Source: Sulfurimonas sp.
GTDB taxonomy: Bacteria; Campylobacterota; Campylobacteria; Campylobacterales; Sulfurimonadaceae
Direction: 5' to 3'
Length of the DNA stretch: 38,307 nucleotides
Assembly: GCA_021648285.1 (NCBI GenBank)
Contig: JAKITC010000015.1
Location: forward strand, 1-38,307
Part shown: positions 1 to 7,719 of the stretch, one piece after another
How the letters are laid out: every line of letters begins with the position of its first letter
Position numbering within the stretch: the first letter of the stretch is position 1
Translations under genes and position numbers: made by a program
Notes under the pieces: model-generated
Seen by the model: only the letters and a program-made list of their open reading frames with translations
Told to the model about the DNA's origin: nothing
Databases searched by the model: none

Positions 1-687
1 TTTATAGCAACCATTAACATTCCCAACTGAGGTTTCTACTGTAAAGTGTGGAGATACTTGACTTAACTCCTCATAAGCATACGCTACATCTTCGGGTTGA
101 GTATACAATAGTGAGTTATCGATATTAGAGTTGTCTATACCCTCTTCTTCACCGCCAGTACAACCAAGTTCAATCTCAATACTCATACCAATCTTACTCA
201 TACGCTCAAGGTAATCCTTACATGTAGAGATGTTTTCTTCCAAAGGTTCTTCTGATAAATCTAACATGTGTGAAGAGTATAGAGCTTTTCCAGTATGTGC
301 GAAGTGTTTTTCACCAGCTGCTAAAAGTGCATCTATCCATGGAAGAAGTTTCTTAGCAGCATGATCAGTATGAAGGATTACAGCTACACCATAAGCCTCA
401 GCCATCATATGAACGTGCTTAGCACCAGATATAGCACCAATAATTGCAGCCTTTTCATCTTCATTACTTAAGCCTTTTCCAGCATAGTAAGAAGCTCCAC
501 CATTACTAAATTGGATAATTACGGTAGAGTTTACTTTTGCAGCAGCTTCAAGAATGGCATTAATAGAGTCCGTCCCTACAACATTGATAGCAGGAATAGC
601 AAATCCTGTCTCTTTTGCATAATCATAAACTTTTTGCACATCTTCACCGAACAGTACACCTGGCTTAACAAGATCTAAAATACCCAT
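1..687 (-). CDS. fba: Class II fructose-bisphosphate aldolase, N-terminal part (runs off the window)
   Basis: Catalyses reversible cleavage of fructose 1,6-bisphosphate to dihydroxyacetone phosphate and glyceraldehyde 3-phosphate in the cytoplasm. 229 codons are visible from the ATG at 687 reading leftwards; the C-terminus lies outside the window. The translation begins MGILDLVKPG and contains ILHTDHAAKK, the HxDH-type zinc-binding motif of class II aldolases, and further on EIELGCTGGEEEG, a class IIA signature. The Shine-Dalgarno is weak (AAAGAG about 8 nt upstream). It is divergent from the gene at 804, with about 116 bp between them. Together with pgi, gap and ppsA further along it would serve gluconeogenesis. 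The family call is secure; only completeness is limited. Confidence 0.93.
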   Translation of the reverse strand, partial: MGILDLVKPGVLFGEDVQKVYDYAKETGFAIPAINVVGTDSINAILEAAAKVNSTVIIQFSNGGASYYAGKGLSNEDEKAAIIGAISGAKHVHMMAEAYGVAVILHTDHAAKKLLPWIDALLAAGEKHFAHTGKALYSSHMLDLSEEPLEENISTCKDYLERMSKIGMSIEIELGCTGGEEEGIDNSNIDNSLLYTQPEDVAYAYEELSQVSPHFTVETSVGNVNGCYK

Positions 688-753
688 ATTAAAACTCTTT
701 TTTTTAAAATTAATTCGTCTAATTATATTATAAGGTTCATTTAAACTAACTTT

Positions 754-778
754 TATAATTACTTTATTATGCTAAAAT
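754..778 (+). promoter_or_regulatory. Candidate -10 elements upstream of the DUF3972-like gene
   Basis: TATAAT lies at 754-759, and an extended -10-like TGCTAAAAT at 770-778. Campylobacterota sigma-70 promoters usually show a good -10 and no clear -35, as here. If the second element is used, the ATG at 777 would be too close to the transcript start and the ATG at 804 is favoured. Prediction only. Confidence 0.3.
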
Positions 779-803
779 GATGAAAAATTATTGGGAATTC
801 AAA

Positions 804-1469
804 ATGAGATTAACTATTGATGAGTATTGCAAGCATTTTAAAATGTCTAAAGAGATGATTAACTCAAAAATCAGAACAAAAAAACTAAACTATATTATTG
901 AAAACGGTGTTACATATATTATCGTTACAAGAAGCTCTCTAGATAAAGACAAAAGAAATGAAATCTATCAAGAGCAAAAATCAGCTACAACTCAAGTACT
1001 TAAGCCAAGAACAACTGTTGCAACAGTTTTAGCACTGTATCAAAAAGAAAACACTGCCCTTAAAAATAAGATCATTCAACTAGAGACTAAAATTGACAAA
1101 CTAATAGATGACAAAGAGCAGATGCTTCGTGATGAAAGAGATAAAATCGAGAAGGTCTACAGTTCAAAAGATGAACAATTAAAAAATATTTTAGAACTTA
1201 TCAACAACAAGATGAGACTCGAGAGAGAACAGACGACTCTACATGAGATAGAAAGTTTTCATCCAAACAATGAACCAGATGTAAAATACAATTCAGACAC
1301 AATAGAACTAAAAGAGTATTTAAAGTCATTAGGCATAAACTCTTCTAAAAGAAAGATTCTTAAAAAACGATTTTTAGATGTTTATGACAGCGATGCAAGA
1401 ATAATACAAAAAAATGGAAAATTATATTTAAATTTTTCAAAATACGATTACAGCGACCTTCTTGCTTAG
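804..1469 (+). CDS. DUF3972-like conserved hypothetical protein with N-terminal DNA-binding-like fold and coiled coil
   Basis: About 221 aa. The first 45 residues (MRLTIDEYCKHFKMSKEMI...) look like a small winged-helix or MerR-like module followed by a beta strand. Residues roughly 75-150 are strongly charged and heptad-like, consistent with a coiled coil. The C-terminal 60 residues form a separate basic segment. This resembles the Campylobacterota family DUF3972 from memory; no function is established. I start at 804, after a GGGA element; an in-frame ATG at 777 would add nine residues but sits on a possible -10. The stop overlaps the start of the next gene by 8 nt, so the two are probably one operon and may be translationally coupled. 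Pairing with FapA could suggest a role in polar or flagellar organisation, but that is inference. Confidence 0.7.
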   Translation: MRLTIDEYCKHFKMSKEMINSKIRTKKLNYIIENGVTYIIVTRSSLDKDKRNEIYQEQKSATTQVLKPRTTVATVLALYQKENTALKNKIIQLETKIDKLIDDKEQMLRDERDKIEKVYSSKDEQLKNILELINNKMRLEREQTTLHEIESFHPNNEPDVKYNSDTIELKEYLKSLGINSSKRKILKKRFLDVYDSDARIIQKNGKLYLNFSKYDYSDLLA

Positions 1470-3126
1470 TAAAAAAGTTAAAACTAAAAATATCAGCACC
1501 GCTATAAATAAGCTTGCTACCGAGAATGAAATCTCAGAATCAAAACTGCACTTTAATATAGACGCTGTTGAAACATACATAAAAACAGTTGCTGATAATG
1601 ACTTTAATCTCTATATAGATGATCCTATGCACTACTATAGTGATTTTGATAAAATTATTTATAATCAGGTAGAATTTAAACAACTATATTCCATAACTAT
1701 AAAAGATGACTACAAATCTATTATCGAGTTAAAGTATGACATAAATTATTCAGAGAACAATGTTAACCCTTATATTATTTTACATCCTGATTCAAAAATC
1801 CCATATACAAAATATAAGCCTAAAGATATATATTTACTCATGTTAAAAGAGCTAAACAGCATAAAAGCTAAAAATAAAATTTTAATAAAAATTTTTGATA
1901 ATCTAATGAAAGAAAAATTAAAATCTTTTATAAAACATCTATATAAAGGTAATTTTACTAAGAAGATTAAACTCCCGCTATTTACTGGAATTGATCCAGA
2001 AGTTAGAAGAAACAGCAAACTTATTAGAAGATATTTACAAAAAGGGGCAAATCATCAGGTTATAGAAGTTGACTCAGGAGAAGTTCTGGTTGAGTTTATT
2101 AAACCTGTTTTTGGTAAAAATGGTTTAAGTGCTTTTGGTGAAATAGTTGATAACAATAATAAAGACAATAAGAATGATCTAGAGTGTCGTATAGATAGTA
2201 ATAGTATTGAGATTATTGAAAATGATGATAAAAAGATTTATAAAAGCAAAAAACAAGGCTTTGTGCATATTGATGAAAAAGATTTTTATATAGATAATAA
2301 AATAAAGATGCAGCAGCTTTCTCGTGTTCATGACTCAGTAACAAAAGATGAAGCTAATAATATAGAAATTAATATTTCTCAAGAAGATACTACAATAGAT
2401 AGTCTGGGAGAAGGTGTTCATCTCACATCTGAGACTATTCATATCAAGGGGCATGTTGGTATGAAAAGCGTAATCCGAGCTGTTAATCTGGAAATAGACG
2501 GTGCCACACATCAGGACTCTTTGCAAGAAGCAAAATTTGCTGAAATAAACAGGCACAAAGGTAAGCTTAGGTGTCACAGCGCTAAAATAAAGCTCTTAGA
2601 GGGTGGTGAAGTTCACGCCACTAATGTTGAAATCGAGTCTTCCCTCGGAGGAAGTGTATATGCGGAAAATGTAACAATCAATGTTGTAAAACAAAATCTA
2701 AAAGTTTATGCCTCAAATTCTATTACCGTTAAGCGTATTATGGGTGAAGACAACCTTTTTAAGATTAATTATAAAGACATACCTACTTTAAATTCTAGAT
2801 ACAACTTTTTAAAAAAAGATATAGATGAGCTAAAGTATACTTTAGAGGGTGCCATGAAGCATACTCCAACTCAAATACCTATTCTTCAAGATAAAATTAA
2901 AAAGTTAAAAGAGCAGCAGGGTAAAATTGTAAACGCAGTAAAGAGTGCCAAAATAACTATACAAGATCCTCTTCGAGGGTTAAACACTATAATATTCACA
3001 ATAGATGATGAGCATGAACTCACCTTTAAAACTGATGCCGAATCTTACGAGCCCTTCTACTTAGAAGAATCTGGAGACACTATAACTCTGCACCCAACTA
3101 ACAAAAAAATCACAATAGAATCATAA
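1462..3126 (+). CDS. FapA/DUF342 family protein (flagellar assembly protein A-like)
   Basis: About 554 aa. The N-terminal 200 residues form the mixed alpha/beta FapA N-domain. Residues about 310-430 contain short valine- and glycine-rich repeats (GEGVHLTSETIHIKGHVG, then GGEVHATNVEIESSLGG) typical of the DUF342 right-handed beta-helix. A charged coiled-coil segment follows at about 450-500, then a short C-terminal beta domain. FapA proteins in other proteobacteria are linked to polar flagellar placement; the biochemical role is not settled. The start used is TTG at 1462, overlapping the upstream stop by 8 nt, with no strong ribosome binding site, which suggests coupling. No ATG lies nearby in frame, so the true N-terminus is uncertain. 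No transmembrane segment or signal peptide is seen. Confidence 0.8.
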   Translation: MLSKKVKTKNISTAINKLATENEISESKLHFNIDAVETYIKTVADNDFNLYIDDPMHYYSDFDKIIYNQVEFKQLYSITIKDDYKSIIELKYDINYSENNVNPYIILHPDSKIPYTKYKPKDIYLLMLKELNSIKAKNKILIKIFDNLMKEKLKSFIKHLYKGNFTKKIKLPLFTGIDPEVRRNSKLIRRYLQKGANHQVIEVDSGEVLVEFIKPVFGKNGLSAFGEIVDNNNKDNKNDLECRIDSNSIEIIENDDKKIYKSKKQGFVHIDEKDFYIDNKIKMQQLSRVHDSVTKDEANNIEINISQEDTTIDSLGEGVHLTSETIHIKGHVGMKSVIRAVNLEIDGATHQDSLQEAKFAEINRHKGKLRCHSAKIKLLEGGEVHATNVEIESSLGGSVYAENVTINVVKQNLKVYASNSITVKRIMGEDNLFKINYKDIPTLNSRYNFLKKDIDELKYTLEGAMKHTPTQIPILQDKIKKLKEQQGKIVNAVKSAKITIQDPLRGLNTIIFTIDDEHELTFKTDAESYEPFYLEESGDTITLHPTNKKITIES

Positions 3127-3281
3127 TACTCATACTCTAACCTCAAATAATCTAAAACCAGCAAAATACAACTAATAAAATTTTATTTTTTCATTAAACA
3201 AACTAAATTCTTTATACTATTTATATACGATAATCCGTGTATCATATGCGTTTAATACAATATATAAATACTTAATCATTG

Positions 3282-3287
3282 TATAAT
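3282..3287 (+). promoter_or_regulatory. Candidate -10 box in the AT-rich spacer before the HTH gene
   Basis: TATAAT preceded by CATTG at 3278-3282. It lies about 90 nt before the HTH ORF in a 249-bp spacer (3127-3375) that is extremely AT-rich and otherwise empty. Other AT-rich hexamers nearby could also serve. Confidence 0.25.
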
Positions 3288-3350
3288 ACATGTTTAACTG
3301 AATATAAAAATATATAATTACTATATTTATATAAATATAATGTGTATTTA

Positions 3351-3372
3351 AGTATTTAATCCGTACAATACT
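3351..3372. promoter_or_regulatory. Inverted repeat directly before the HTH gene start (candidate operator)
   Basis: AGTATT at 3351-3356 and AATACT at 3367-3372 are perfect inverted 6-bp arms with a 10-bp spacer. The right arm ends 3 bp before the ATG at 3376, where a ribosome binding site would be expected and is absent. The spacing fits a dimeric HTH-protein operator, suggesting autoregulation. Inference only. Confidence 0.3.
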
Positions 3373-3375
3373 CGA

Positions 3376-3615
3376 ATGCAAATTAATGATCTGTTTAATA
3401 TTCTTCATAACTCTTTAGAGTCTCAAAACAATGGGAAAAAAATATCTCTTAAAGATATGGCTGCTTCACTAGGGATTTCTATGCGTACATATCAGGACTG
3501 GAAACTGGGGCGGGCTAAACCACAGGCTGCGTCAACCGTCATGAAAATGTTAGGACGATTAGAAGATGATGAGATTATTAGAGCTGTAAGAAAAATCAAT
3601 AGGCTTAAGGATTAA
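3376..3615 (+). CDS. Small helix-turn-helix (XRE-like) protein
   Basis: 79 aa. Residues about 24-52 (SLKDMAASLGISMRTYQDWK) read as a helix-turn-helix: helix, GIS turn, then a recognition helix followed by GRAKPQ, as in Cro/C1-type repressors. The C-terminal half is a basic/acidic helix. No catalytic motif is present. The ATG at 3376 has no visible Shine-Dalgarno and may be leaderless; an inverted repeat sits directly before it. The next gene begins 5 nt after the stop, so the pair is probably cotranscribed. It could be a transcription regulator, a nucleoid-associated factor or the antitoxin of an unrecognised pair. The function is unknown. Confidence 0.65.
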   Translation: MQINDLFNILHNSLESQNNGKKISLKDMAASLGISMRTYQDWKLGRAKPQAASTVMKMLGRLEDDEIIRAVRKINRLKD

Positions 3616-3619
3616 GTTG

Positions 3620-3853
3620 ATGAGTGCACTAACAAATAGAGAGAGAGATGGCTTGGAAGATGTATTTTTATCCATACATTCTAACGGTAATAAATACAAC
3701 AAGGTTAAAGATTTATCATCTTTAATTACTGCTGGTAAAATCAGCAGTGCACTCTCAAAACTACTAAGACGGGCGAAAATTGGGCTAAAAAAGAAGAAAT
3801 CCTCGAAACTTTTATCATATTTTGATAAAAAGAAGAAATCTTTAAGCAAATAA
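3620..3853 (+). CDS. Small basic protein of unknown function
   Basis: 77 aa from the ATG at 3620, preceded by AAGGA about 10 nt upstream; an in-frame TTG immediately before is less likely to be the start. The N-terminal part (MSALTNRERDGLEDVFLSIH) is acidic/amphipathic and the C-terminus is very lysine-rich (two KKKK/KKK clusters with serine), suggesting nucleic-acid or ribosome binding. No family is recognised. It follows the HTH gene by 5 nt and precedes the HU gene by about 90 bp. The gene order HTH, basic protein, HU hints at a nucleoid or DNA-related role, but this is inference. Confidence 0.5.
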   Translation: MSALTNRERDGLEDVFLSIHSNGNKYNKVKDLSSLITAGKISSALSKLLRRAKIGLKKKKSSKLLSYFDKKKKSLSK

Positions 3854-3877
3854 ACTATAAAGTGTCTATAGCTGAAT

Positions 3878-3906
3878 TACTTAGTTTAAAAATTTAATTC
3901 TAAGTA
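3878..3906. terminator. Imperfect hairpin between the small basic protein and HU
   Basis: TACTTAG (3878-3884) and CTAAGTA (3900-3906) are perfect 7-bp inverted arms with a 15-nt AT-rich loop. It could end the upstream transcript or be a binding site in the HU promoter. There is no clear T-tract. Confidence 0.25.
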
Positions 3907-3942
3907 GTTTCGGAAAATCTTTATAAATTCAAGGGTAGATTT

Positions 3943-4227
3943 ATGAATAAAGCTCAATTCGTTGAACTAGTGCAAGCAAGTGGTAATTACAAAACTAAAG
4001 TTGAAGCTGAAGCAGCTATCAAAGCATTTACAGAGGCTGTAACATCAGCTCTAGTAAAAAAAGAAGACGTATCTTTAGTAGGATTTGGTGGCTTTAGTGC
4101 TACTCTTCAAAAAGGTAAAAGTGGTAAAGTTCCTGGTACTAACAAGACTTATACTACTCAAGATAAAATGGTTCCTAAATTCAAGGCTGGCAAAGGTCTT
4201 AAAGACCGTGTTGCAGCAGGTAAATAG
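3943..4227 (+). CDS. hup: HU-family DNA-binding protein
   Basis: 94 aa, the usual HU length. It begins MNKAQFVELVQ, has the dimerisation helices in the first 45 residues, the GFGGF turn at about 47-51 (SLVGFGGFSATLQKGKSGKV) and the flexible DNA-binding arm with the usual proline (KVPGTNKTYTTQ), then a final helix. HU bends and compacts DNA and supports replication and recombination. A GGGTAG element precedes the ATG by about 6 nt. It probably has its own promoter, since a 90-bp spacer with TATAAA-like elements lies upstream and a hairpin follows the stop. Confidence 0.95.
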   Translation: MNKAQFVELVQASGNYKTKVEAEAAIKAFTEAVTSALVKKEDVSLVGFGGFSATLQKGKSGKVPGTNKTYTTQDKMVPKFKAGKGLKDRVAAGK

Positions 4228-4237
4228 AACTTTCTCT

Positions 4238-4260
4238 TTGTCGCAATTTTTTTGCGGCAA
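4238..4260 (+). terminator. Hairpin after hup
   Basis: TTGTCGCAA (4238-4246) pairs with TTGCGGCAA (4252-4260) through eight Watson-Crick pairs and one G-T wobble, with a TTTTT loop. It starts 10 nt after the hup stop. There is no T-tract after the stem, so it may stabilise the 3' end rather than act as a classic intrinsic terminator. Confidence 0.45.
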
Positions 4261-4388
4261 ACTCACCTAAAAATCAATTTTTCCTCTCTCTGTATTAATC
4301 TAAAAAAAATATCTATTAAATCCATAAAACAGTTTTAAATTATAGTAAAAATAGATACAATACTGCTATTATATTATACGGAGAAAAA

Positions 4389-4931
4389 ATGAAAAAAATT
4401 CTATTAACACTACTATTATTAACTTGGGTGAATTTAAATGCTGGAGATAATAATCCACATGTTATTCTTGAAACGACGCAGGGAAGAATTGAGCTAGAAC
4501 TATATCCAGATATTGCACCATTGGCTGTTGAAAATTTTACTACACATATTAAAGATGGTTACTATAACGGTGTTGCTTTTCATAGGATTATAAAGGGTTT
4601 TATGATTCAAGGCGGAGATCCTACCGAAACGGGACGTGGCGGAGAGAGTATTTGGGGTAAAGCTTTTAAAGATGAGTATAAAAACAAAACATTTAACAAA
4701 GTTGGGATTCTAGCAATGGCAAATGCAGGGCCATCTACAAATGGAAGCCAATTTTTTATTACAACTGCTAAAACTCCATGGTTAAATGGCAGACACACTA
4801 TATTTGGTGAAGTTCTCTCCTCTACAATGGGTAGTGTAAAAAAATTAGATGATGTAGCTACATCTGGCAGAAGAGGTGGAGATAGACCCCTCTCAAGACA
4901 AGAAATAATCAAAGCATATATTAAAAAATAG
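4389..4931 (+). CDS. Cyclophilin-type peptidyl-prolyl cis-trans isomerase, exported
   Basis: 180 aa. The first 19 residues (MKKILLTLLLLTWVNLNAG) form a signal peptide, so the enzyme should act in the periplasm. The mature part is a compact cyclophilin: VENFTTHIKDGYYNGVAFHR, with the catalytic-region arginine in FHR, then IQGGDPTETG, NGSQFFITT (the substrate-pocket QFF) and LNGRHTIFGEV. It would accelerate proline isomerisation during folding of exported proteins. GGAG precedes the ATG by 6 nt. The PiT gene follows 42 bp later on the same strand; no functional link is evident. Confidence 0.92.
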   Translation: MKKILLTLLLLTWVNLNAGDNNPHVILETTQGRIELELYPDIAPLAVENFTTHIKDGYYNGVAFHRIIKGFMIQGGDPTETGRGGESIWGKAFKDEYKNKTFNKVGILAMANAGPSTNGSQFFITTAKTPWLNGRHTIFGEVLSSTMGSVKKLDDVATSGRRGGDRPLSRQEIIKAYIKK

Positions 4932-4973
4932 CTATGTGCGTACAATTAGCTTAAATTACTAAAGAGGTATTTT

Positions 4974-6620
4974 ATGGAAATACAAACTATGAATAAACTT
5001 GAAGAAGAAGCCCTTAAAAAAAGTGGTACTGATTTCGCAAGACTAGGATTTGCACTATTTTTTATGATTAGTGTATTAACATTCAGTTTTTTGAGTAATG
5101 GTGGCATATCAAACAACATGTTTTTGGCTGTAGCTGCACTTATTGGTGCTTACATGGCTATGAATATCGGTGCAAATGATGTTGCCAACAATGTTGGTCC
5201 GGCTGTTGGTTCAAAAGCAATGACAATGACCACCGCCATAGTTATTGCGGCTGTTTTTGAGGCTGCTGGCGCTATTATTGCTGGTGGTGAAGTTGTTAAG
5301 ACTATCAAAAAAGGAATTATCGACATATCTGCTTTTGGTGGTAATGCTGATCCATTTATCTGGGCGATGATGGCTGCTCTTCTAGCGGCCGCACTGTGGT
5401 TAAACTTTGCAACTATGATGAAAGCTCCTGTTTCTACAACCCATTCCATTGTTGGTGGGGTTATGGGTGCCGGTATAGCTGCTGCTGGATTTAGTATAGT
5501 TAATTGGGCTACAATGGGCAAGATTGCTGCTTCATGGATTATATCACCTGTCTTAGGCGGTATAATTGCCGCAGGTTTTCTTTTTGCTATAAAAAAGAGT
5601 ATCCTTTTTAAAGAAGATAAAGTTAAAGCTGCCAAAATATATGTTCCTATTTTTGTTGCAATAATGTCAATGGCATTCGTAACTTACTTAACTCTAAAAG
5701 GTCTTAAAAAAATATGGCCACAAATTGTCGATATGCTAAATATGATACCTCTTGTTTCCATCGAAATGGCCAAAAAACCAACTCTTGGTATAGCACTAAT
5801 GCTTGGATTGATAGTTGCGATTATCGTTTATAATATTGTAAAAGCCAAGATTAATTCAAACATCACAACTCTTGAAAACTCTAAAGCATCGGTAAATACC
5901 ATGTTCACAATCCCTCTTATCTTTGCAGCAGCGCTACTAAGTTTTGCTCATGGTGCAAACGATGTTGCAAATGCAATTGGTCCATTAGCAGCTATTAATG
6001 ATGCTGTAGTAAATGGTGGCATATCGTCAAAAGCTACTATCCCATTATGGATTATGGGTGTAGGTGCATTAGGTATAGCTCTTGGTCTTGCACTATACGG
6101 TCCAAAGCTTATCAAAACAGTAGGCTCAGAGATAACTGAGCTTGATCAGATTAGAGCATTCTCCATTGCCATGGCAGCATCTATTACTGTTATTATAGCT
6201 TCACAACTTGGTCTGCCTGTTAGTTCAACTCATATAGCAATCGGTGGTGTATTTGGTGTCGGTTTCTTAAGAGAGTGGTTGCATATACAAGACGACAAGA
6301 ACACTATTGAAGAAGATAGACTTATAATAAAAGATGAAAGAGAAAATAAAAGTGCTTACAATGCTGAACTTAAATCATTAGAAGCAAAAGATGAAAAATC
6401 TCAGAATGATTATTCTAGAATTGTAGAGCTGTATAAACTCATAGCAAATGAGAAAAAAATTATCAAATCGACAAAGAAAGATATTAAAAGAGCAAAAAAA
6501 GTTCAATATGTAAAAAGAGATGCAATTAAAAAAATTGTTACTGCTTGGGTTATCACAGTTCCTGCTGCAGCAACTATTGCAGGTTTACTGTTCTTTATGA
6601 TTAAGGGTATAATGATTTAA
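4974..6620 (+). CDS. PiT-family inorganic phosphate transporter
   Basis: 548 aa, multi-pass inner membrane protein with about 10-12 hydrophobic segments. Both signature repeats of the family are visible: MNIGANDVANN in the N-terminal half and FAHGANDVANAIGP in the C-terminal half, each followed by the APVSTTHS / LPVSSTHI motif. These two inverted halves form the phosphate path, normally driven by H+ or Na+. An unusually hydrophilic segment of about 80 residues (about 440-520, rich in K, E and D) sits before the last membrane helix and looks like a cytoplasmic coiled coil. AGAGG precedes the ATG at 4974; an alternative ATG at 4989 is less well placed. No PhoU-like gene is adjacent. Confidence 0.92.
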   Translation: MEIQTMNKLEEEALKKSGTDFARLGFALFFMISVLTFSFLSNGGISNNMFLAVAALIGAYMAMNIGANDVANNVGPAVGSKAMTMTTAIVIAAVFEAAGAIIAGGEVVKTIKKGIIDISAFGGNADPFIWAMMAALLAAALWLNFATMMKAPVSTTHSIVGGVMGAGIAAAGFSIVNWATMGKIAASWIISPVLGGIIAAGFLFAIKKSILFKEDKVKAAKIYVPIFVAIMSMAFVTYLTLKGLKKIWPQIVDMLNMIPLVSIEMAKKPTLGIALMLGLIVAIIVYNIVKAKINSNITTLENSKASVNTMFTIPLIFAAALLSFAHGANDVANAIGPLAAINDAVVNGGISSKATIPLWIMGVGALGIALGLALYGPKLIKTVGSEITELDQIRAFSIAMAASITVIIASQLGLPVSSTHIAIGGVFGVGFLREWLHIQDDKNTIEEDRLIIKDERENKSAYNAELKSLEAKDEKSQNDYSRIVELYKLIANEKKIIKSTKKDIKRAKKVQYVKRDAIKKIVTAWVITVPAAATIAGLLFFMIKGIMI

Positions 6621-6625
6621 CAACA

Positions 6626-6651
6626 TAGTCATCCTACCTTTAGTATGACTA
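6626..6651. terminator. Hairpin between the convergent PiT and NosL-like genes
   Basis: TAGTCAT (6626-6632) and ATGACTA (6645-6651) are perfect inverted arms around a 12-nt loop; the right arm contains the stop codon of the minus-strand gene. Its position between two convergent genes suits a shared terminator, although T-tracts are poor. Confidence 0.4.
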
Positions 6652-7143
6652 CTGTTTAAAATCTTTTTTTACTATCTCCATAGCTTTGTAAAAATTCATA
6701 ATCTCTCCACCATTATCAGCTTGAAATTTTTTTGCATCTTCTTCTTTTGAAAAAGCATATTTGCTAACTTGCGTCATTGTTCCTTTTATTTTGCTACCAA
6801 CAACATAGTAAGCTGCTCGTATATCTATTAATTCTAAAGAGCTTGCATCTACGACCTTAGGATCTTCTAAACTTCTTCCCTCTGCCAAATGATCTACTAA
6901 ACAGTGAAAAGAACAGTATTGATATACTTTGTTTTCGATATACGCACTATGGTTTGTCTTATAAAATTTTACTAGGTTCATGCCACATCTAGAACAAGAT
7001 ATTTTTTCACTGCCATCCTGAACTAAAACAGCACTCTCTTTATTTACACTCTGAAACATAGAACTCTTAACAGTTGGGATTTTTTCAGGACCACACCCAA
7101 TGAACAAGAGTGAGATTATAAATATAGTTAATATCTTAAACAT
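6649..7143 (-). CDS. nosL: NosL-family copper-binding lipoprotein
   Basis: 164 aa from the ATG at 7143, chosen because AAAAGG lies 6 nt upstream; an adjacent ATG at 7146 is almost as good. A hydrophobic leader ends in LLFIGC, a lipobox with Cys17, so the protein should be a lipoprotein facing the periplasm. The mature part has CSRCGM (Cys50, Cys53, Met55) and CSFHC (Cys77, Cys81), the NosL Cu(I)-ligand pattern, then YYVVGSKIKGTM and a final segment with FQADNGG typical of the family. NosL delivers copper to nitrous oxide reductase, but no nos genes lie in this window, so here it may serve another copper enzyme or a distant nos cluster. It is divergent from the thioredoxin gene at 7222. Confidence 0.8.
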   Translation of the reverse strand: MFKILTIFIISLLFIGCGPEKIPTVKSSMFQSVNKESAVLVQDGSEKISCSRCGMNLVKFYKTNHSAYIENKVYQYCSFHCLVDHLAEGRSLEDPKVVDASSLELIDIRAAYYVVGSKIKGTMTQVSKYAFSKEEDAKKFQADNGGEIMNFYKAMEIVKKDFKQ

Positions 7144-7221
7144 CATAAACCTTTTATTTTTATAGTATATTAGCAATAAATAATTACTAAAGTGTTGAAA
7201 TACATCAAAAACTGGATTTAT

Positions 7222-7719
7222 ATGAAAAAGAAAATAAAGAAGTATACTAAAGAGATAATAGTGTTTTTTATTTTTATGACAATATTTGCTAATATCATTA
7301 GCTTATACAGAAGTATTGATTTAAATAAAAATTCACTGAATATACAATATGTAACTCTGCTAAATAATATTGAATACACAATACCAAAAGACAAAACCAT
7401 TATGATTCATTTTTGGGCTACTTGGTGTCCTACATGTAAATTAGAGGCTAGCAATATTCAAAAAATTTCCGAGGAGTATGAAGTCTTAACTATTGCCATA
7501 AAATCAGGTAGCGATAGTGAGATAGAGCAGTATTTAAAAGATAATAACTTAAATTACAGGGTTGTAAATGATCATGATGGTGCTATAACAGATAAATTTG
7601 GAGTTTCTATATTTCCAACCACTATCATATATAATAGAAAGAGAGATGCTGTCTTTAGTGATGTTGGATATACAAGCACTCTTGGATTATGGCTTAGAAT
7701 GTGGTGGGCTAGTTTTTAG
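7222..7719 (+). CDS. Membrane-anchored TlpA/ScsD-like thioredoxin
   Basis: 165 aa from the ATG at 7222, which follows TGGA; a GTG at 7192 in frame would add ten residues but lacks a ribosome binding site. Residues about 11-30 form one N-terminal transmembrane helix, leaving the thioredoxin fold in the periplasm. The active site is FWATWCPTC (Cys69, Cys72), and the cis-proline loop reads IFPTTI, followed by a short glycine-containing helix. This pattern fits ScsD or TlpA disulfide oxidoreductases, which reduce periplasmic thiols or serve copper-site assembly. Its divergent NosL-like neighbour supports a metallochaperone context. The 3' end overlaps the convergent channel gene by 11 bp. Confidence 0.82.
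   Translation: MKKKIKKYTKEIIVFFIFMTIFANIISLYRSIDLNKNSLNIQYVTLLNNIEYTIPKDKTIMIHFWATWCPTCKLEASNIQKISEEYEVLTIAIKSGSDSEIEQYLKDNNLNYRVVNDHDGAITDKFGVSIFPTTIIYNRKRDAVFSDVGYTSTLGLWLRMWWASF

Noticed and set aside
3182..3375. Very AT-rich stretch near hup as a replication origin
   Set aside because: No dnaA or dnaN gene and no cluster of DnaA-box-like TTATNCACA sites; a promoter or operator role is simpler.
4607..4945. 112-codon minus-strand open frame across the cyclophilin gene
   Set aside because: Antisense shadow of a gene with full cyclophilin motifs.
5150..5635. 161-codon minus-strand open frame inside the PiT gene
   Set aside because: It is the antisense of the well-supported transporter, has alanine/isoleucine composition from its membrane helices and shows no family motif.
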